Notes: generated by a model not told the origin, from the sequence alone. A stretch of 13,428 bases of DNA from Clostridia bacterium (GCA_009928745.1 SACC01000016.1:1-13428), one strand, 5' to 3'; positions 1 through 6,993 are shown, numbered from the stretch's first letter. Program-made: numbers and translations.

Positions 1-768
1 ATTGAATGGGCGTTGCTCAACTTCTTTATTGAAGAACATCTGGCGGACGGTTACGAGTTTATCCTGCCTCCGCATATGCTCAACTATAATTGCGGTTTTG
101 GCGCAGGTCAATTCCCCAAGTTCGCCGAAGACGTGTATTGGCTGGAGGGTGACGACCGCAAGAAGGGCAGATTTATGCTGCCTACCGCAGAGACCGCGCT
201 AGTCAATCTGTACGCAGGCGAGATAATCGACGAAAGCAAATTGCCGTTAAAATTCTTCGCTTATACTCCTTGCTACCGTAAGGAAGCTGGCAGCTACGGC
301 GCAGAGGAAAGAGGAATGGTCAGAGGTCATCAGTTCAACAAAATCGAGATGGTGCAGTACGCCCTTCCCGAGAAGTCTATGGAAGCCTTTGAAGAGTTGG
401 TTAATAAAGCGTGCAGTCTTGTTGAAAAGCTCGGCTTGCATTACAGACTCAGCAAGTTAGCGGCAGGAGATTGCAGCGCGTCAATGGCAAGGACGTACGA
501 TATAGAGGTATGGATACCCAGCATGAATATTTATAAGGAAGTCAGCTCGGTGTCTAACGCCAACGATTATCAGGCAAGGCGCAATAACACGAAGTACCGC
601 GACAGCGTAAGCGGCAAAACCAATTTCGCGCATACCCTTAATGGCTCAGGTCTTGCAACCAGCCGTATACTTCCTGCAATCGTAGAGCAGTTCCAGAACG
701 CGGACGGCTCGGTAACCGTCCCCGAAGTCTTGCGCAAATACCTTGGCGGTCTTGAAGTAATCAAATAA
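1..768 (+). CDS. serS: Seryl-tRNA synthetase, C-terminal part (5' end outside window)
   Basis: This cytoplasmic enzyme charges tRNA-Ser with serine in an ATP-dependent reaction. The reading frame is open from base 1, so about 255 residues of a protein usually near 420-430 are present; the N-terminal coiled-coil tRNA-binding arm and motif 1 lie upstream. The class II catalytic core is visible. Motif 2 reads YRKEAGSYG followed by RGMVRGHQF, where the arginines contact ATP. Motif 3 is NGSGLATSRILPAI near the C-terminus, with the arginine that binds the ATP gamma-phosphate. The PTAE segment before motif 2 is the TxE serine-binding motif of this family. No frameshift is seen. The gene ends at TAA and is followed 38 bases later by a hairpin shared with the convergent gene. 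Identification is secure from these motifs. Confidence 0.97.
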   Translation: MEWALLNFFIEEHLADGYEFILPPHMLNYNCGFGAGQFPKFAEDVYWLEGDDRKKGRFMLPTAETALVNLYAGEIIDESKLPLKFFAYTPCYRKEAGSYGAEERGMVRGHQFNKIEMVQYALPEKSMEAFEELVNKACSLVEKLGLHYRLSKLAAGDCSASMARTYDIEVWIPSMNIYKEVSSVSNANDYQARRNNTKYRDSVSGKTNFAHTLNGSGLATSRILPAIVEQFQNADGSVTVPEVLRKYLGGLEVIK

Positions 769-806
769 TAAACAAAATACAATAAATACACAAAATTAAC
801 AACATA

Positions 807-837
807 AAACGCCGCATAAACAAAGCTTGCGGCGTTT
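807..837. terminator. Bidirectional hairpin terminator between serS and the convergent small gene
   Basis: A perfect 10-bp stem, AAACGCCGCA (807-816) with TGCGGCGTTT (828-837), encloses an 11-base loop. It lies between two convergent genes and has short T-rich flanks on both sides: TTTAATTATTA on the plus strand, TTTTATGTT on the minus strand. It probably ends both transcripts. The GCCGC core recurs in other hairpins of this window. Confidence 0.75.
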
Positions 838-904
838 AATTATTAGTTTAGCTACATAGCAAAATTATTTTCATTTCTCTAAGTTATTTAAATACTATTC
901 CATA

Positions 905-1162
905 CTATTGCCCGATGTTTTCGATAGTGAAAAAGTCAAAGTCGACGCGCTCGATAAAGTCGCGCGGCAGGTATTTTACTATATTGAAGCTATCAAGATA
1001 GCGGAAGTGGGTGGGCAGTGTGACCGGAGTCGAGATGTCGAGTTGGTGACAGATTTCCATAAGAAAGGTCTCGTAGTTAGCGCGAGTTAGCGGTAATTTG
1101 TCTACCATTACGATATTTTGGCGGAGTTTTTCCCCGCAGATTATCTTTGCCCAGAGTTTCAT
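905..1162 (-). CDS. Small conserved hypothetical protein (85 aa), clostridial type
   Basis: The product is an 85-residue soluble protein with no signal peptide, membrane segment or cysteine motif. It starts MKLWAKIICGEKLRQN and has a central helix-like segment (NYETFLMEICHQLDISTPV) and a C-terminal block (FIERVDFDFFTIENI). I recall short proteins of this layout, with a conserved ICxxLDIPTPxxL-like centre and a (D)FIExxDFD end, in many Clostridia, always of unknown function; that is memory, not a search. The ATG at 1162 is chosen because the MKLWAK start fits that family. There is no Shine-Dalgarno sequence ahead of it, and a promoter-like sequence abuts the start codon. The frame is transcribed away from rex and towards serS. 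I cannot assign a function. Confidence 0.72.
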   Translation of the reverse strand: MKLWAKIICGEKLRQNIVMVDKLPLTRANYETFLMEICHQLDISTPVTLPTHFRYLDSFNIVKYLPRDFIERVDFDFFTIENIGQ

Positions 1163-1168
1163 ACAGAT

Positions 1169-1197
1169 AGTTTATATGGTTAAAGAAAATTTGTCAA
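1169..1197 (-). promoter_or_regulatory. Candidate promoter abutting the 85-aa gene
   Basis: Reading the minus strand, TTGACA (complement of 1192-1197) is followed after 17 bases by TAAACT (complement of 1169-1174). The expected transcription start is within a base or two of the start codon at 1162, which would leave essentially no leader. The -35 is perfect and the -10 matches four of six. Confidence 0.4.
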
Positions 1198-1208
1198 ATT
1201 TTTCACTA
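1191..1208. promoter_or_regulatory. Possible Rex operator
   Basis: TTGTCAA-ATTT-TTCACTA matches 12 of 14 defined positions of the Bacillus-type Rex site TTGTGAA-N4-TTCACAA as I remember it. It overlaps the -35 of the minus-strand gene and lies 15 bases upstream of the nearer rex promoter. Rex often regulates its own or neighbouring genes, so the location makes sense. The site is imperfect and the region is AT-rich, so a chance match is quite possible. Confidence 0.33.
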
Positions 1209-1222
1209 TATTAATAATAATG

Positions 1223-1251
1223 TTGTAAATGTAAAATAAATATGATAAAAT
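1223..1251 (+). promoter_or_regulatory. Candidate promoter for rex-tmk (distal)
   Basis: TTGTAA (1223-1228), a 17-base spacer, then TAAAAT (1246-1251). Expected start near 1258, giving a leader of about 160 bases before rex. Confidence 0.5.
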
Positions 1252-1287
1252 AAGTAATAAATATTTGTGAAAAAGTAAGTATATTTA

Positions 1288-1318
1288 TTGATAGTTATCG
1301 AAAAAATGCTGCTAATAT
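1288..1318 (+). promoter_or_regulatory. Second candidate promoter for rex-tmk (extended -10)
   Basis: TGCTAATAT (1310-1318) is an extended -10 (TG-N-TAATAT), with TTGATA 19 bases upstream of the hexamer (1288-1293). It lies closer to rex than the distal promoter. Either or both could be used. Confidence 0.35.
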
Positions 1319-1417
1319 ATGTTGATTTTGAGGGCTTATAATTATACATTAGTTAATTAGCAGGTAATAGCATAAAAATCGCGAATGTGTAACAACGGTT
1401 GCAGACAAGGAGTAATT

Positions 1418-2032
1418 ATGAAGGGCAAGACTATATCAGAAGCAGTCATAAGAAGACTTCCCCGATACTTCAGGTATCTTGAAGAATTAGCCGAGAAGGG
1501 AGTCGAGCGCATTCCCTCATCAAGGATTGCCTCCGCTCTACGCGTCACCGCATCGCAGGTTAGGCAGGATTTGTGCTCTTTCGGCGGGTTTGGACAGCAG
1601 GGATTAGGCTATAACGTCGAAATGTTAAAAAACGAAATAGCCGATATTCTCGGGCTGACTCGCAGCTATAATATGATTATTGTCGGCTTTGGCAATGTAG
1701 GCGCGGCGCTTGCGGGTTATATGGGATTTTCCAAAGAAGCCTTTATCTTTAAGGCGGCATTCGATATTGATACCGATAAGGTCGTTCCCGAAGGACTAAA
1801 ACTATACTCTATTGATAAAATCGAAGATTATCTTGCAAATAACCAAATAGATATAGCGGTTATCTGTACTCCTAAGGCGGCGGCTCAAAGCGTTGCGGAA
1901 AGGTTGGTTGCAGCAGGTATTACCAAAATATGGAATTTTGCTCCAATCGAGCTTGACCTGCCCGAGAATATAACACTAGAGAACACCAATATGAGCGCAA
2001 GCTTGTATATGCTTACATATAGTCGGAGGTAA
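1418..2032 (+). CDS. rex: Redox-sensing transcriptional repressor Rex
   Basis: Rex is a cytoplasmic homodimeric repressor that senses the NADH/NAD+ ratio: NADH binding releases it from operators of fermentation and redox genes. The frame extends upstream to 1385, but the ATG at 1418 is preferred because AAGGAG (1407-1412) precedes it and MKGKTISEAVIRRLPRY is the usual family start; this gives 204 residues. Residues 1-80 form the winged-helix DNA-binding domain, including the SQVRQDL recognition segment and the GQQGLGYNVEML linker motif. Residues 85-204 form the Rossmann NAD(H) domain, with GFGNVG at 90-95 as the nucleotide loop and a C-terminal helix that swaps between subunits in known structures. 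The stop is one base before tmk, so the two are an operon. No key residue is missing. Confidence 0.97.
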   Translation: MKGKTISEAVIRRLPRYFRYLEELAEKGVERIPSSRIASALRVTASQVRQDLCSFGGFGQQGLGYNVEMLKNEIADILGLTRSYNMIIVGFGNVGAALAGYMGFSKEAFIFKAAFDIDTDKVVPEGLKLYSIDKIEDYLANNQIDIAVICTPKAAAQSVAERLVAAGITKIWNFAPIELDLPENITLENTNMSASLYMLTYSRR

Positions 2033-2033
2033 T

Positions 2034-2651
2034 ATGAACAAAGGTAAATTTATTGTTTTTGAAGGCACTGACGGAAGCGGAAAAAGCACGCACGCAAGAA
2101 TACTGACCGAAAAGTTAATGGCGAGCGGCATTGACACTTATGTGACTTTCGAGCCCACTTCTTACGAGACAGGTAAATTGTTGAGAAGGTTCTTGTCGGG
2201 CGAAATCTCGGGTGATGAAAGAACTGTAGCGGCGCTGTTTATGGCTGACCGTATGGAACATTTATTCGATCCGGAGGATGGCATAATAGCTCATCTCGAA
2301 AAGGGCATAACCGTTATTTGCGACAGATATTATTTGTCCTCTGTCGCTTATAATTGTCATAGCGAAAATATTGATTGGGTGCTGAGTATCAACGCAAGAG
2401 CAAAGCAGACATTGATGCCCGATCTTACAATATTCCTTGACGCGCCGATTGAGCGAACCGAGAAGAGAACAGCCAACAGAGTAGCCAAGGAAATATACGA
2501 GAAGAACGACGTTCAACAGCGCGTAAGAGAGCGGTATTATGAAGCTTTTGCCAAACTCACCGACGAAAATATAGCTATCATTTCTACCGATCGCGAAAGA
2601 CAGCTTGTGAGCGATGACATATGGCAAAAAGCGCAGGAATTGTTTAATTAA
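2034..2651 (+). CDS. tmk: Thymidylate kinase
   Basis: This cytoplasmic kinase phosphorylates dTMP to dTDP with ATP, a required step in dTTP synthesis. The 205-residue length is normal for the family. The P-loop GTDGSGKST is at residues 11-19. The dTMP-binding EPTSYETGKLLR segment follows near 40-51, DRYYLSSVAYN is at 97-107, and the lid with EKRTANR is around 143-149. The P-loop lacks the arginine of eukaryotic-type enzymes and the arginines lie in the lid, as in the bacterial type. The ATG starts one base after the rex stop, and its ribosome binding site GGAGG (2025-2029) lies within the last codons of rex, so translation is probably coupled. A strong terminator follows at 2733. The rex-tmk pairing is not one I recognise as having functional meaning. 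Confidence 0.97.
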   Translation: MNKGKFIVFEGTDGSGKSTHARILTEKLMASGIDTYVTFEPTSYETGKLLRRFLSGEISGDERTVAALFMADRMEHLFDPEDGIIAHLEKGITVICDRYYLSSVAYNCHSENIDWVLSINARAKQTLMPDLTIFLDAPIERTEKRTANRVAKEIYEKNDVQQRVRERYYEAFAKLTDENIAIISTDRERQLVSDDIWQKAQELFN

Positions 2652-2732
2652 TTTAGGTTAGATTTTATCGGCAAAGCGGCAAAACCAAGCCGGCAAGTTG
2701 CATCTAAATAAGCGACACAATAGCGCACTGTC

Positions 2733-2771
2733 GGGCTGTTGACAAAAGACTTTGTCAACAGCCCTTTTTTT
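2733..2771 (+). terminator. Strong intrinsic terminator of rex-tmk
   Basis: A perfect 14-bp stem (2733-2746 with 2751-2764, GGGCTGTTGACAAA and its complement) closes a 4-base AGAC loop and is followed by seven Ts (2765-2771). This is the clearest factor-independent terminator in the window. The 81 bases between tmk and it hold no gene I can support. Confidence 0.95.
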
Positions 2772-2851
2772 GCCAAAAAATGCAATAATTGCCTTTTGGA
2801 GGTTTATTTTAGTCAGAAGCGAAATATTTGCCAAAAAAATCACAAAAATAA

Positions 2852-2879
2852 TTACAACTTAATTTTTTTCTGTTATATT
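2852..2879 (+). promoter_or_regulatory. Candidate promoter for gdhA
   Basis: TTACAA (2852-2857), a 16-base spacer, then TATATT (2874-2879), in an AT-rich stretch about 75 bases before gdhA. The 303 bases between tmk and gdhA otherwise hold only the tmk terminator and an imperfect Rex-like site at 2828-2845; no gene is visible. Confidence 0.4.
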
Positions 2880-2954
2880 TTTCTTTACTGTATTAAAGCA
2901 TTAGTGATAAAATTACATAGTCAATAAAAGGTTGACAATTCTTGCGAGGTATAT

Positions 2955-4292
2955 ATGAATAGTTATGTGCAACACGTATTAGATAAACTGATTGCAAAGA
3001 ATCCCGGCGAGACCGAATTCCATCAAGCAGCGACAGAGATACTAGAGAGTTTGTCCTATGTTTTTGACAAAAATCCTGATTATGAACAAAGCGCTGTACT
3101 TGAAATGTTAGTCGAGCCCGAACGCGTCATTATGTTCCGCGTGCCGTGGGTGGACGATAGTGGAAAAGTACAGATAAATAAAGGTTATAGAGTGCAGTTC
3201 AATAGCGCAATCGGACCTTATAAAGGCGGTATAAGATTCCATCCTTCGGTGAATCTGTCCATTCTAAAATTTTTAGGCTTTGAGCAAATTTTTAAGAACT
3301 CTCTTACCGGATTACAAATAGGCGGCGGCAAGGGCGGCAGCGATTTTGACCCCAAAGGAAAAACGGATAGGGAAATAATGCATTTTTGTCAGGCATTCAT
3401 GGCAGAGCTTTACCGTCATATCGGCGCTAACACAGACGTGCCGGCAGGCGATATAGGCGTGGGCGGTCGCGAGATCGGCTATCTGTTCGGATATTATAAA
3501 AAATTAGCCAACGAACATACAGGCGTACTTACCGGCAGAGGATTGTCCTATGGCGGCAGCTTGGTACGCAAAGAGGCAACGGGCTTTGGACTTGTGTATC
3601 TGGTAGACGAGATGCTCCGCTGCAACGGCAAAACCTTAGAGGGTAAGGTCGCCGTTGTATCTGGTTCGGGTAATGTTGCAATATATGCTGCGCAAAAGCT
3701 AATGGACTTTGGCGCAAGAGTAGTAGCGATGAGCGATAGCAGCGGTTATATATATCACGAAAAAGGCATCGACCTTAATCTTATAAAACAGATTAAAGAG
3801 GTAGAGCGCAAAAGAATAAGCGAATATGTTAAAGTAAAGCAGGAGGCAATATTTGTTCCAGAGTTCAAAGAGATATGGAATATTCCTTGTGATGTTGCTC
3901 TGCCTTGCGCAACACAGAACGAATTGGATCTGCGTTCGGCAGAGATACTTGTCAGCAATGGATTAATAGCGGCGGGAGAGGGCGCAAATATGCCTACATC
4001 TCTTGAAGCGACTGAATATTTTATAGCTTCTGGTGTGCTGTTTGCTCCCGGCAAGGCAGCCAACGCGGGCGGTGTTGCAGTCAGCGCGCTGGAGATGGCG
4101 CAGTCAAGCCAGAGATTATTCTGGGGATTTGAAGAAGTTGACAGCAAATTGCGTAGTATTATGTCTAGTATTTTCCACAAAATTGATAATGCAGCAAGAG
4201 AATACGGACACCCCAACAACTTTGTGATGGGCGCAAATATTGCCGCTTTTGTAAAGGTCTATGAGTCGATGAAAGGACTGGGAATTTGCTAA
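2955..4292 (+). CDS. gdhA: Glutamate dehydrogenase, probably NADP(H)-specific
   Basis: This cytoplasmic hexameric enzyme interconverts 2-oxoglutarate plus ammonium and glutamate, the entry point of ammonium assimilation. The 445-residue length is that of the short bacterial class. The substrate pocket is intact: K90 (GPYKGGIRFHPSV), K114, catalytic K126 (GGGKGG) and D166 (PAGDIGVGGREIGY), each one residue beyond K89, K113, K125 and D165 of the Clostridium symbiosum enzyme. The Rossmann loop is SGSGNVA at 236-242. The following SDSSG (260-264) resembles NADP enzymes such as E. coli GdhA rather than NAD-specific ones, so a biosynthetic role is inferred. The ATG at 2955 has GAGG (2946-2949) ahead of it and matches the family start. 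It is a single-gene unit, with hairpins after the stop. Coenzyme choice is an inference. Confidence 0.96.
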   Translation: MNSYVQHVLDKLIAKNPGETEFHQAATEILESLSYVFDKNPDYEQSAVLEMLVEPERVIMFRVPWVDDSGKVQINKGYRVQFNSAIGPYKGGIRFHPSVNLSILKFLGFEQIFKNSLTGLQIGGGKGGSDFDPKGKTDREIMHFCQAFMAELYRHIGANTDVPAGDIGVGGREIGYLFGYYKKLANEHTGVLTGRGLSYGGSLVRKEATGFGLVYLVDEMLRCNGKTLEGKVAVVSGSGNVAIYAAQKLMDFGARVVAMSDSSGYIYHEKGIDLNLIKQIKEVERKRISEYVKVKQEAIFVPEFKEIWNIPCDVALPCATQNELDLRSAEILVSNGLIAAGEGANMPTSLEATEYFIASGVLFAPGKAANAGGVAVSALEMAQSSQRLFWGFEEVDSKLRSIMSSIFHKIDNAAREYGHPNNFVMGANIAAFVKVYESMKGLGIC

Positions 4293-4296
4293 GACA

Positions 4297-4374
4297 CCCC
4301 ACAAATCTTGCGATTTGCGGGGACCCCGAGAATTTATTCCGACCAAACGCGAATGCATATTGCATTCAGTTGGA
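4297..4374 (+). other. Structured 3' region of gdhA: two hairpins upstream of the terminator
   Basis: Just after the gdhA stop, CCCC-A-CAAATC (4297-4307) pairs with GATTTG-C-GGGG (4312-4322), with one A-C mismatch and a TTGC loop; no T-run follows. A second element follows: GAATGCA (4351-4357) pairs with TGCATTC (4361-4367), and flanking TCCGAC (4338-4343) can pair with GTTGGA (4369-4374) using one G-U pair. These two structures precede the GCCGC hairpin at 4384. They may stabilise the gdhA transcript end or be a remnant of an intergenic element. Confidence 0.5.
4338..4354 (+). repeat. 17-base exact repeat, copy 1 (after gdhA)
   Basis: TCCGACCAAACGCGAAT occurs here and again at 7979-7995 after spo0A. 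It forms the left side of a two-part stem here but not at the second site. Neither flank is shared. Confidence 0.85.
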
Positions 4375-4383
4375 CTTATACTG

Positions 4384-4408
4384 AACGCCGCTAGAAATTA
4401 GCGGCGTT
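4384..4408. terminator. Bidirectional hairpin between convergent gdhA and the unknown gene pair
   Basis: AACGCCGCTA (4384-4393) pairs perfectly with TAGCGGCGTT (4399-4408) around a 5-base loop. It sits between convergent genes and resembles the serS-side hairpin (shared AACGCCGC stem). The T-runs on both sides are weak, so termination is inferred mainly from position and stem strength. Confidence 0.65.
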
Positions 4409-4463
4409 ATTAATGCTATGAAAGATTAAATTTTTATTACACTGATAAAAAAATATTTTTTAG

Positions 4464-5300
4464 TTATATTAATCCCGTTTCGGCATTTTGATATATCATC
4501 CAATAGCCTGATTTTTCCCATTCTTCGGGATTGAGCGGCAGCCATTCGGTAAGTATATCCGAGGGCGGCTTAACCGTGTATTCGCCGGGGATACCGTAGC
4601 AAATATGTGTTATCCCGCTTGTATTGAACAGCAGTCCGACAACATAGTATGTATCCTCAGTGTCCACCTTTACCCACTTAGATGAGGGTACGATTTTCAT
4701 CAACTCCTCGCATGGGGGATATTTTTCAAAGAACTCAAAAACGCTTTCCTTTATGCTGTCAAAAAACCCTGTTTCGGCTGCCGAACTCTTTTTTAACTCT
4801 TCCAAAACACTTTTTTTGAAGGCTTCAGACATCAATCCGTTAGTTTCTTTGGAGTTATCAGGTTGAGGCTTATCATCTTTTTTTTCTTTTGGTTGAGCAG
4901 TTATTTCCGCCTCTGTTAGCTTTTTGGCAGGTTTTTTGTCCGGCTTTGCCTCAGGGACTGCGGTGCGGCTTTTCACATAATTGATAAGATAACTGTAATT
5001 GGAAGTATTATACGGCGAGGTAGACGCCGACAGAAGAATAGCATAAGTGGCAGCATCGATTACCGCAGCGTGGATAACGCTGTCAAAATCCAAAGTCACC
5101 GCATTTTTTCTGATCAGTTTTTCTCCGTTAAAGGAAGCGTAATCGGTATATTCTCCGATTTTGATAACGAACCAGTAACTGCATGCAGGAAGAAAGTGCG
5201 CGTTGAACTCAATATCGAGATAAGCGTTTTCAAGATATGAGAGTTTAAGTACGCCGCGATAATTGTTACCCGACAGTATCAATATTCTTTTTTTTAGCAT
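4464..5300 (-). CDS. Two-part hypothetical protein with a charged linker (278 aa)
   Basis: I do not recognise a named family. The protein has three parts. Residues 1-110 are a compact, beta-rich N-terminal region, beginning MLKKRILILSGNNYRGVLKL and containing VIHAAVIDA. Residues 111-155 are a lysine-, glutamate- and proline-rich linker, likely disordered. Residues 156-278 start with an amphipathic helix (MSEAFKKSVLEELKK) and continue with the block EKYPPCEELMKIVPSSKWVKV and aromatic strands ending in YWMIYQNAETG. There is no signal peptide or membrane segment, so it is probably cytoplasmic. I have seen similar C-terminal blocks in uncharacterised clostridial proteins, from memory only. The ATG at 5300 follows AAAGGAG and overlaps the stop of the upstream 61-residue gene by 7 bases (ATGCTAA), implying coupled translation. 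Function is unknown. Confidence 0.8.
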   Translation of the reverse strand: MLKKRILILSGNNYRGVLKLSYLENAYLDIEFNAHFLPACSYWFVIKIGEYTDYASFNGEKLIRKNAVTLDFDSVIHAAVIDAATYAILLSASTSPYNTSNYSYLINYVKSRTAVPEAKPDKKPAKKLTEAEITAQPKEKKDDKPQPDNSKETNGLMSEAFKKSVLEELKKSSAAETGFFDSIKESVFEFFEKYPPCEELMKIVPSSKWVKVDTEDTYYVVGLLFNTSGITHICYGIPGEYTVKPPSDILTEWLPLNPEEWEKSGYWMIYQNAETGLI

Positions 5301-5479
5301 TTTTTGTCTCCTTTTGCTGCGCTAATCACCTTTTTGACAATATTGTTGTGTTGGTTAATTACCATAGAATAAGCATAATTTGGCTTAGTTAAAGGCGCCG
5401 GAGGGGCTTGCTGCGCGCTCACCTTTTCCGCCTCCTGACACCTATTGGACAGATAATTATAATAACCGAATTTTTTCAT
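5294..5479 (-). CDS. Small hypothetical protein (61 aa), first gene of the unknown pair
   Basis: This short protein begins MKKFGYYNYLSNRCQEAEKV, has a proline/alanine stretch (QQAPPAPLTKP) in the middle and ends VISAAKGDKKC. It has no signal peptide and no catalytic motif. It is judged real because AGAGG precedes its ATG at a good distance, because its stop overlaps the next gene by 7 bases in the ATGCTAA arrangement typical of coupled genes, and because no stop interrupts it. Residues 33-56 (KPNYAYSMVINQHNNIVKKVISAA) resemble a short strand-turn-helix. It may bind the 278-residue protein or control its translation; both are guesses from gene order. It shares a 113-base divergent intergenic region with the lipoprotein gene. 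Confidence 0.68.
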   Translation of the reverse strand: MKKFGYYNYLSNRCQEAEKVSAQQAPPAPLTKPNYAYSMVINQHNNIVKKVISAAKGDKKC

Positions 5480-5511
5480 AATGCCTCTAGGTTAAAATCT
5501 TCGTTTTTTTA

Positions 5512-5540
5512 TTGCAAATTTTTTCAATATATTATATAAT
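5512..5540 (+). promoter_or_regulatory. Sigma-A-type promoter of the lipoprotein gene
   Basis: TTGCAA (5512-5517), exactly 17 bases, then a perfect TATAAT (5535-5540). Expected start near 5547, giving a leader of about 46 bases. Confidence 0.75.
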
Positions 5541-5592
5541 TATGTTTCAAGCTAATAATTATTCATCTTTTTGAGATGTGCAGGAGAATATA

Positions 5593-6993
5593 ATGACCAA
5601 AAAACTTATTTTTACAGCAATTGTTGTTTTGATTATCATGGCTGTTTTGTTCGTGGGCTGTCAAAGCTACAGCAATTCGGTTTTTTCTATGGGCGACAAG
5701 GACGCAGTGGTTGAAAGCAACGGCGGATTGGTAGTAAAACAAGGTGACTATATATATTTTGTCAACGGATATAGCGGTTATTACACCACTAACGCCAAAG
5801 ATAATTGGTTCGGCAATGTTGTTAAGGGCGCTATTATGAGAGTAAAAGAGGGCGAGGACCTAGCGACAGCCGAAATTATCGTTCCCAAAAGCGTAATGTC
5901 CGCTTATACCGATTCGGGTTTTTCCATTTATGGCGATTTCATTTATTATGTCAGTCCAAGCGCTGAAGAGACAAAGTCGGGAGAGGTAATGACCGATGTA
6001 ATACAGTTTATGCGTACAAGACTTGACGGGCAGGAGACAAGGGTAATATTCCAGTCGGACAGCACTTCATTAAAGTACAAATATACTCCATACGGATTAG
6101 TTTATAATTTGGACGGCAATATATATTGCAAGGCTTTTAACAGCAAGCATTTTAACGCCAAAGAAAACGGTAAAATAATTGCCGAGAATGTTACTTCCGT
6201 ATATTTCCCGGTGAGCAAGACTTATGACAGAGCCACAGGCGAGACGCTTGCGGATTATTTTTTCTATACCAAGTCATCCGAAGATATGTATGACTACTCC
6301 AATAAACTGTATGTTGCGAACGCATCAGGCACTGTCAATAAAGTGATAATCAACAAGTTTTCTTACACGAATGATCCGGTTGCCAATCCTTCGCTTGCAT
6401 TCAGTATTGGCGTAGTGAATTCGATACTTGAAAATGACGGCTTTACGCTCTATTATACAAAGACTGTATATGTCGGCACATCAAGTTCGGGCGCAGTTAC
6501 AGGACTCTTCGCATACAAATTCGACAGCGCGTTAACTTTTGACAAGACTACCGAGGTAATGGTATCTTCCAGCACCGCTACCAAGATATTTCCTCTAGGA
6601 TATGCGGGCGGAGCAATAGTGTACGATGCGGCGTTGATGGTGTTCAAGCCCAATACAGAAACGCAGGTATTCAGCGGCATTACCTCTGTTACCGTTATCG
6701 GAGTAGTGGATAATTACATCTATTATTATGATTCGGGCAATCTCCTGTATCGTTACAAAATGGACGGTAGCGACAATGTCACCGCGATAATGTCCGATTC
6801 AATGCATACGTCCTGGTTAGTTCCCGAAATAGTCGGTGACTATATTTACTATTTCAACACCAACAAGGCGAATTATAATTATCGTATAAAATTGTCTACG
6901 TTCGACCGAATTGACGAAGAAAGCCTTGTCAAAGAGCTTCTCGGCTATATGACCGCGGCTGACGCAGAAGCGACCAAAGAAGAAGAAAACTAA
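5593..6993 (+). CDS. Lipoprotein with beta-propeller-like YIYY repeats (DUF5050-like)
   Basis: A predicted exported lipoprotein of 466 residues. The frame opens at a GTG at 5578, but the ATG at 5593 is preferred: AGGAG (5582-5586) sits 6 bases ahead, and the product then starts with a proper signal sequence, MTKKLIFTAI plus a hydrophobic stretch ending LFVGC, with the lipid-bearing cysteine at residue 23. The rest holds about seven or eight repeats built on a GDYIYY- or NYIYYYD-like strand followed by a basic 'yRyKMDGS' strand; the best are near the C-terminus (DNYIYYYDSGNLLYRYKMDG and GDYIYYFNTN). This pattern is known in DUF5050/LRP1-type beta-propellers of Bacillota surface proteins. It probably sits on the outer face of the membrane and binds a partner or ligand; no catalytic site is seen. 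It ends in an acidic tail (ATKEEEN). It is a single-gene unit. Confidence 0.85.
   Translation: MTKKLIFTAIVVLIIMAVLFVGCQSYSNSVFSMGDKDAVVESNGGLVVKQGDYIYFVNGYSGYYTTNAKDNWFGNVVKGAIMRVKEGEDLATAEIIVPKSVMSAYTDSGFSIYGDFIYYVSPSAEETKSGEVMTDVIQFMRTRLDGQETRVIFQSDSTSLKYKYTPYGLVYNLDGNIYCKAFNSKHFNAKENGKIIAENVTSVYFPVSKTYDRATGETLADYFFYTKSSEDMYDYSNKLYVANASGTVNKVIINKFSYTNDPVANPSLAFSIGVVNSILENDGFTLYYTKTVYVGTSSSGAVTGLFAYKFDSALTFDKTTEVMVSSSTATKIFPLGYAGGAIVYDAALMVFKPNTETQVFSGITSVTVIGVVDNYIYYYDSGNLLYRYKMDGSDNVTAIMSDSMHTSWLVPEIVGDYIYYFNTNKANYNYRIKLSTFDRIDEESLVKELLGYMTAADAEATKEEEN

Noticed and set aside
2262..2627. 121-codon minus-strand frame inside tmk
   Set aside because: It lies opposite an intact, motif-complete tmk and has no family features.
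2739..2927. 62-codon plus-strand frame between tmk and gdhA
   Set aside because: It begins inside the tmk terminator stem and covers the gdhA promoter region; composition is that of AT-rich non-coding DNA.
4297..4322. Terminator directly after gdhA
   Set aside because: The hairpin is stable but is followed by ACCCCGAG with no T-run, so I list it as structure rather than as a terminator.
5578..5592. GTG start for the lipoprotein gene
   Set aside because: The GTG overlaps the ribosome binding site (AGGAG, 5582-5586) that serves the ATG at 5593, which also gives the proper signal sequence.
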